From assembly GCF_008369125.1 (NCBI RefSeq), contig NZ_VOAY01000001.1:1240001-1304000 (forward strand): 64,000 nucleotides of DNA, in the 5' to 3' direction. The notes under the pieces were generated by a model. The model was not told where the DNA came from. It was given only the letters and a program-made list of their open reading frames with translations, and did not search any database. Within the stretch, counting starts at the first letter, position 1, and each line of letters opens with the position of its first letter. Origin of the DNA: Allopusillimonas sp008369125. GTDB lineage: Bacteria; Pseudomonadota; Gammaproteobacteria; Burkholderiales; Burkholderiaceae_B. The translations under genes were made by a program, and so were the position numbers. This document shows, in pieces, positions 61,952-64,000 of the stretch.

Positions 61952-62683
61952 CTATTTAGCCTCTGTATCATCAATCTCTTGCGTAAACCGCCAATATTTA
62001 GAAATGGAAATGGAAGCCTTGTCTGGCTTGACGTACGGTTTAGAGATTGACAGATGAGGACGCTCCCACGCAATATCTTTCTTGATTACCCTCGCTGGTA
62101 TGCCAACGGCAATACAATTATTAGGAATATGACCCTTGATCACAGCTGAAAAACCTATTACAGATCCTTCACGTATATCAGAGCCACCGAGAACAACAGC
62201 TCTCTTGGCCAGCCATACATGATCGCCAATGTAAACATCTTGAGACATATTTATTCGCTTTCCAGATCGAATATCAAATATTGGATGCGCATCATCTGAT
62301 CGAACTTCATTTTGACTTGCAAACATACAATCATCACCAATTATTACGCTCGATCCTTCAGCCGCAGAAATGGAAACGACTCCAGTACATGTTAAGTCGC
62401 TGCCGATTATGACGCGTGATTTTTCGCCTACTCGTATGGAGGCCTTTATCCCTTTTCCCGCTATTTCATGTCCTTTTATCTCAACATATCCGTCATCACA
62501 CTCAAATGATAAAGAAAAAACATCAAGTCTCGTCGTATTGTGGATTATTAATTTATTATTAAACCCTCTAAATGAAACCTTTACATCTTCATAAATATCT
62601 GAGGAAACTATACTATTTCCCATTTCATCCAGATATTTTGATATTTTATGTAATTTCACCTTTCTCACAGGCTTTTTTTTCAT
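61952..62683 (-). CDS. Hexapeptide-repeat O-acetyltransferase
   Basis: A 243-residue left-handed beta-helix acyltransferase of the kind that O-acetylates capsule or O-antigen sugars. Repeats run from about residue 70 to 205 (IRVGEKSRVIIGSDLTCTGV, VIIGDDCMFASQNEVRSDDA, DVYIGDHVWLAKRAVVLGGS, and NNCIAVGIPARVIKKDIAWE). The ATG follows GAGAG and begins with an A8 run (62673-62680 on the complementary strand), a possible slippage site. It is AT-rich like the glycerol-phosphate module and faces it, with IS66 debris between them. Confidence 0.85.
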   Translation of the reverse strand: MKKKPVRKVKLHKISKYLDEMGNSIVSSDIYEDVKVSFRGFNNKLIIHNTTRLDVFSLSFECDDGYVEIKGHEIAGKGIKASIRVGEKSRVIIGSDLTCTGVVSISAAEGSSVIIGDDCMFASQNEVRSDDAHPIFDIRSGKRINMSQDVYIGDHVWLAKRAVVLGGSDIREGSVIGFSAVIKGHIPNNCIAVGIPARVIKKDIAWERPHLSISKPYVKPDKASISISKYWRFTQEIDDTEAK

Positions 62684-63640
62684 TTAATCTCTCTTACGCC
62701 AACATTTTAGTTTCGTTTGCGGTATAAAGCGCCTCATTGGCGCTTGCCTTCCATCTTTCGAGTATATTATTATTTTCCATTGCCCAGCAGGCCTCTCAAT
62801 TGTTTCCATATTAATTATTTACGAAATATCATCTAACATCAATATATTTGCATTCAATTAGCCATTATAAAAACAACCTACAGGGACGGGGGTACTAATA
62901 GACGGTACTTCGCTCTGGAAATGCAAGGCTTTTTTATTATACCTTAAATCCCTCTAAGGCATATCGAAAAAAAACATATGCAACCTTCTTCACCCCTCAT
63001 CTGAAGCGCCTCGGATTTTTTGAGGATTAGTCTATTTGAGTTAAGCCTCGACTGCTGATAACGATGAGTGTACCCAAGCGCAATAGCTTAACCGAATCCC
63101 TTGTTTATGCCTGGCGAAAACTATTTGCAACATAACCACCGATTGCGTCAAGCTACTTAAGACATTTTAGCCAGGGAACACACAGTTAAATAAAATCGGG
63201 GCGATGCGCTATGTTAAGCTTAAGATCATGCGAAAGACTGACACAAAAAATTTATCAGCACACAGCCTCGCCACGGCTGAACCAGGTTTACGATATGCCG
63301 AGGCATGAGTCCACAACGAGTTTGTGTTCCGATACAGGTAAATCGCGCCCGCTTTGGTTATACGCATTCAAGATACCGATCAACATTGAGCGATTATGGC
63401 AAGCTGTAGAGGAATCGACTTAATTCAAAATTTAAGGATACTCTGAACAAGTCCGTGGCTGAAAAAACAGACTCAATAAAATAATCAAATAACTTACGGC
63501 TGCAGGCTCAGCTAAAAAGCGACTAGCCGCCCCAAAAGAATTAATTTCACTCATCTCACGCCGGATTTCCGGCGATCTGAGCCCTCGGATACTGGCGATG
63601 TAATCTACCCCATAGGGCTGATGATTGAATCTGCTGCTAC
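62684..63640. other. AT-rich intergenic region, no gene recognised
   Basis: This is a 957-base stretch between the acetyltransferase and the IS5-family remnant. Short open frames exist (for example 63211-63423 plus), but none has recognisable composition or similarity. A CGCCGG/CCGGCG hairpin lies at 63559-63574 without a T-run. Confidence 0.35.
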
Positions 63641-63649
63641 AATCATGCC

Positions 63650-64000
63650 AAAAAATAAGGTAAAAAAAGTGGACGGATGCCCTTACGGGCAATCATGCGC
63701 AGCAGCCACTTTATATTAAGACCAACCGCACTCAATACTGCATGGATCGCATCGCCTATTTCACCTTTTAAAGGACAGCGATTCATGCCGTGATCGCTTT
63801 TCAGTTGCCCAATAATACGTTCTATCGCAGAACGTTTTTTTAATAACTGACACTCCTTTTGTTAAGCCGTTTGTATTTGCCTCGGTGCTTCAGGACATAA
63901 CCCGGGATCTCACCATCGACTCCGCGCTACCCCAATTCGGTATACACCGTCTCGGGTTTCACACCGGTGGCTTGCAGCAGGATGCTGGACTGCTCCAACT
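63650..64000 (-). pseudogene. IS5-family transposase, degenerate and cut by the window edge
   Basis: The minus strand encodes the C-terminal part of an IS5-type DDE transposase: VKPETVYTELG then TAG, RGVDGEIPGYVLKHRGKYKR, a stop and frame change, then KKRSAIERIIGQLKSDHGMN and DAIHAVLSAVGLNIKWLLRM. The catalytic Glu region (RSAIERIIG) is kept, but at least one nonsense codon and one frameshift disable it. The 5' part lies outside the window. Confidence 0.85.

Noticed and set aside
63559..63574. CGCCGG/CCGGCG hairpin as a terminator
   Set aside because: No T-run on either side and no gene ends nearby.

Overview
The window reads as a chromosomal segment of a betaproteobacterium in Burkholderiales, probably Alcaligenaceae (Bordetella relatives). 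The reasons are a wlbABC-type nucleotide-sugar operon, two Bug-type periplasmic receptors, a LysR-controlled hydantoinase cluster, paired DUF1501/DUF1800 genes and a KpsC-dependent (ABC-exported, group 2 type) capsule region. No rRNA, tRNA or CRISPR array was seen. Base composition is mixed and falls to clearly AT-rich at about 57.5-61 kb and 62-63.5 kb.

Layout. (1) 1-2.5 kb: the 3' part of wlbA, then wlbB and wlbC, which make a 2,3-diacetamido uronic acid nucleotide sugar. (2) 2.9-16.6 kb: a small membrane protein and an esterase, then a long minus-strand catabolic cluster (Bug receptor, HyuA, HyuB, FAD oxidoreductase, EamA exporter, FAH-fold hydrolase, second Bug receptor, amidase). A divergent LysR gene lies beside it, with a perfect 9-bp inverted repeat in the shared intergenic region. 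(3) 16.8-29.4 kb: a mosaic. It holds a UDP-GlcNAc 2-epimerase pseudogene, a complete IS605-type element (tnpA and tnpB divergent), a D-amino-acid PLP enzyme, a three-gene TRAP transporter, a RES-Xre toxin-antitoxin pair, two unusual regulators, a second epimerase fragment, and a second IS605-type element whose tnpA has lost its HUH motif. (4) 29.4-34.6 kb: a broken PIN toxin with an intact antitoxin, a metallophosphatase, and the DUF1501/DUF1800 pair. (5) 34.7-45.2 kb: a gapless capsule operon, neuC-neuA-neuB-glycosyltransferase-mini-ORF-polysialyltransferase-like/TPR protein, followed by kpsC. (6) 45.2-57.1 kb: ruins of a DUF1501 gene and a hipBA locus, two arabinose-5-phosphate isomerase copies, a GT2/capsule-synthesis fusion, a pyruvyl transferase, a PhoD phosphatase, and a Kdo operon with a kdsB-kdsC fusion. 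(7) 57.1-64 kb: an AT-rich glycerol-phosphate capsule module (tagD, a GT29-domain protein, a TagF-like transferase), an O-acetyltransferase, and IS66 and IS5-family debris.

How it fits together. Capsule assembly: the KpsF, KdsA and KdsB/C products make CMP-Kdo, which KpsC uses to build a poly-Kdo lipid linker. NeuC, NeuA and NeuB make a CMP-nonulosonate. The polysialyltransferase-like protein, the GT2 fusion, or the TagF/GT29 pair would build the polymer, and the pyruvyl and acetyl transferases would decorate it. KpsM, KpsT, KpsE, KpsD and KpsS are not in the window. The catabolic cluster probably imports a cyclic amide or amidated acid and opens it; its substrate cannot be read from sequence.

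The most unusual signals are repeat-encoded low-complexity insertions in three consecutive capsule genes, a cargo block bracketed by epimerase fragments and IS605-type elements, promoters that would make both tnpB mRNAs leaderless, and several dead toxin-antitoxin loci that keep intact operators.
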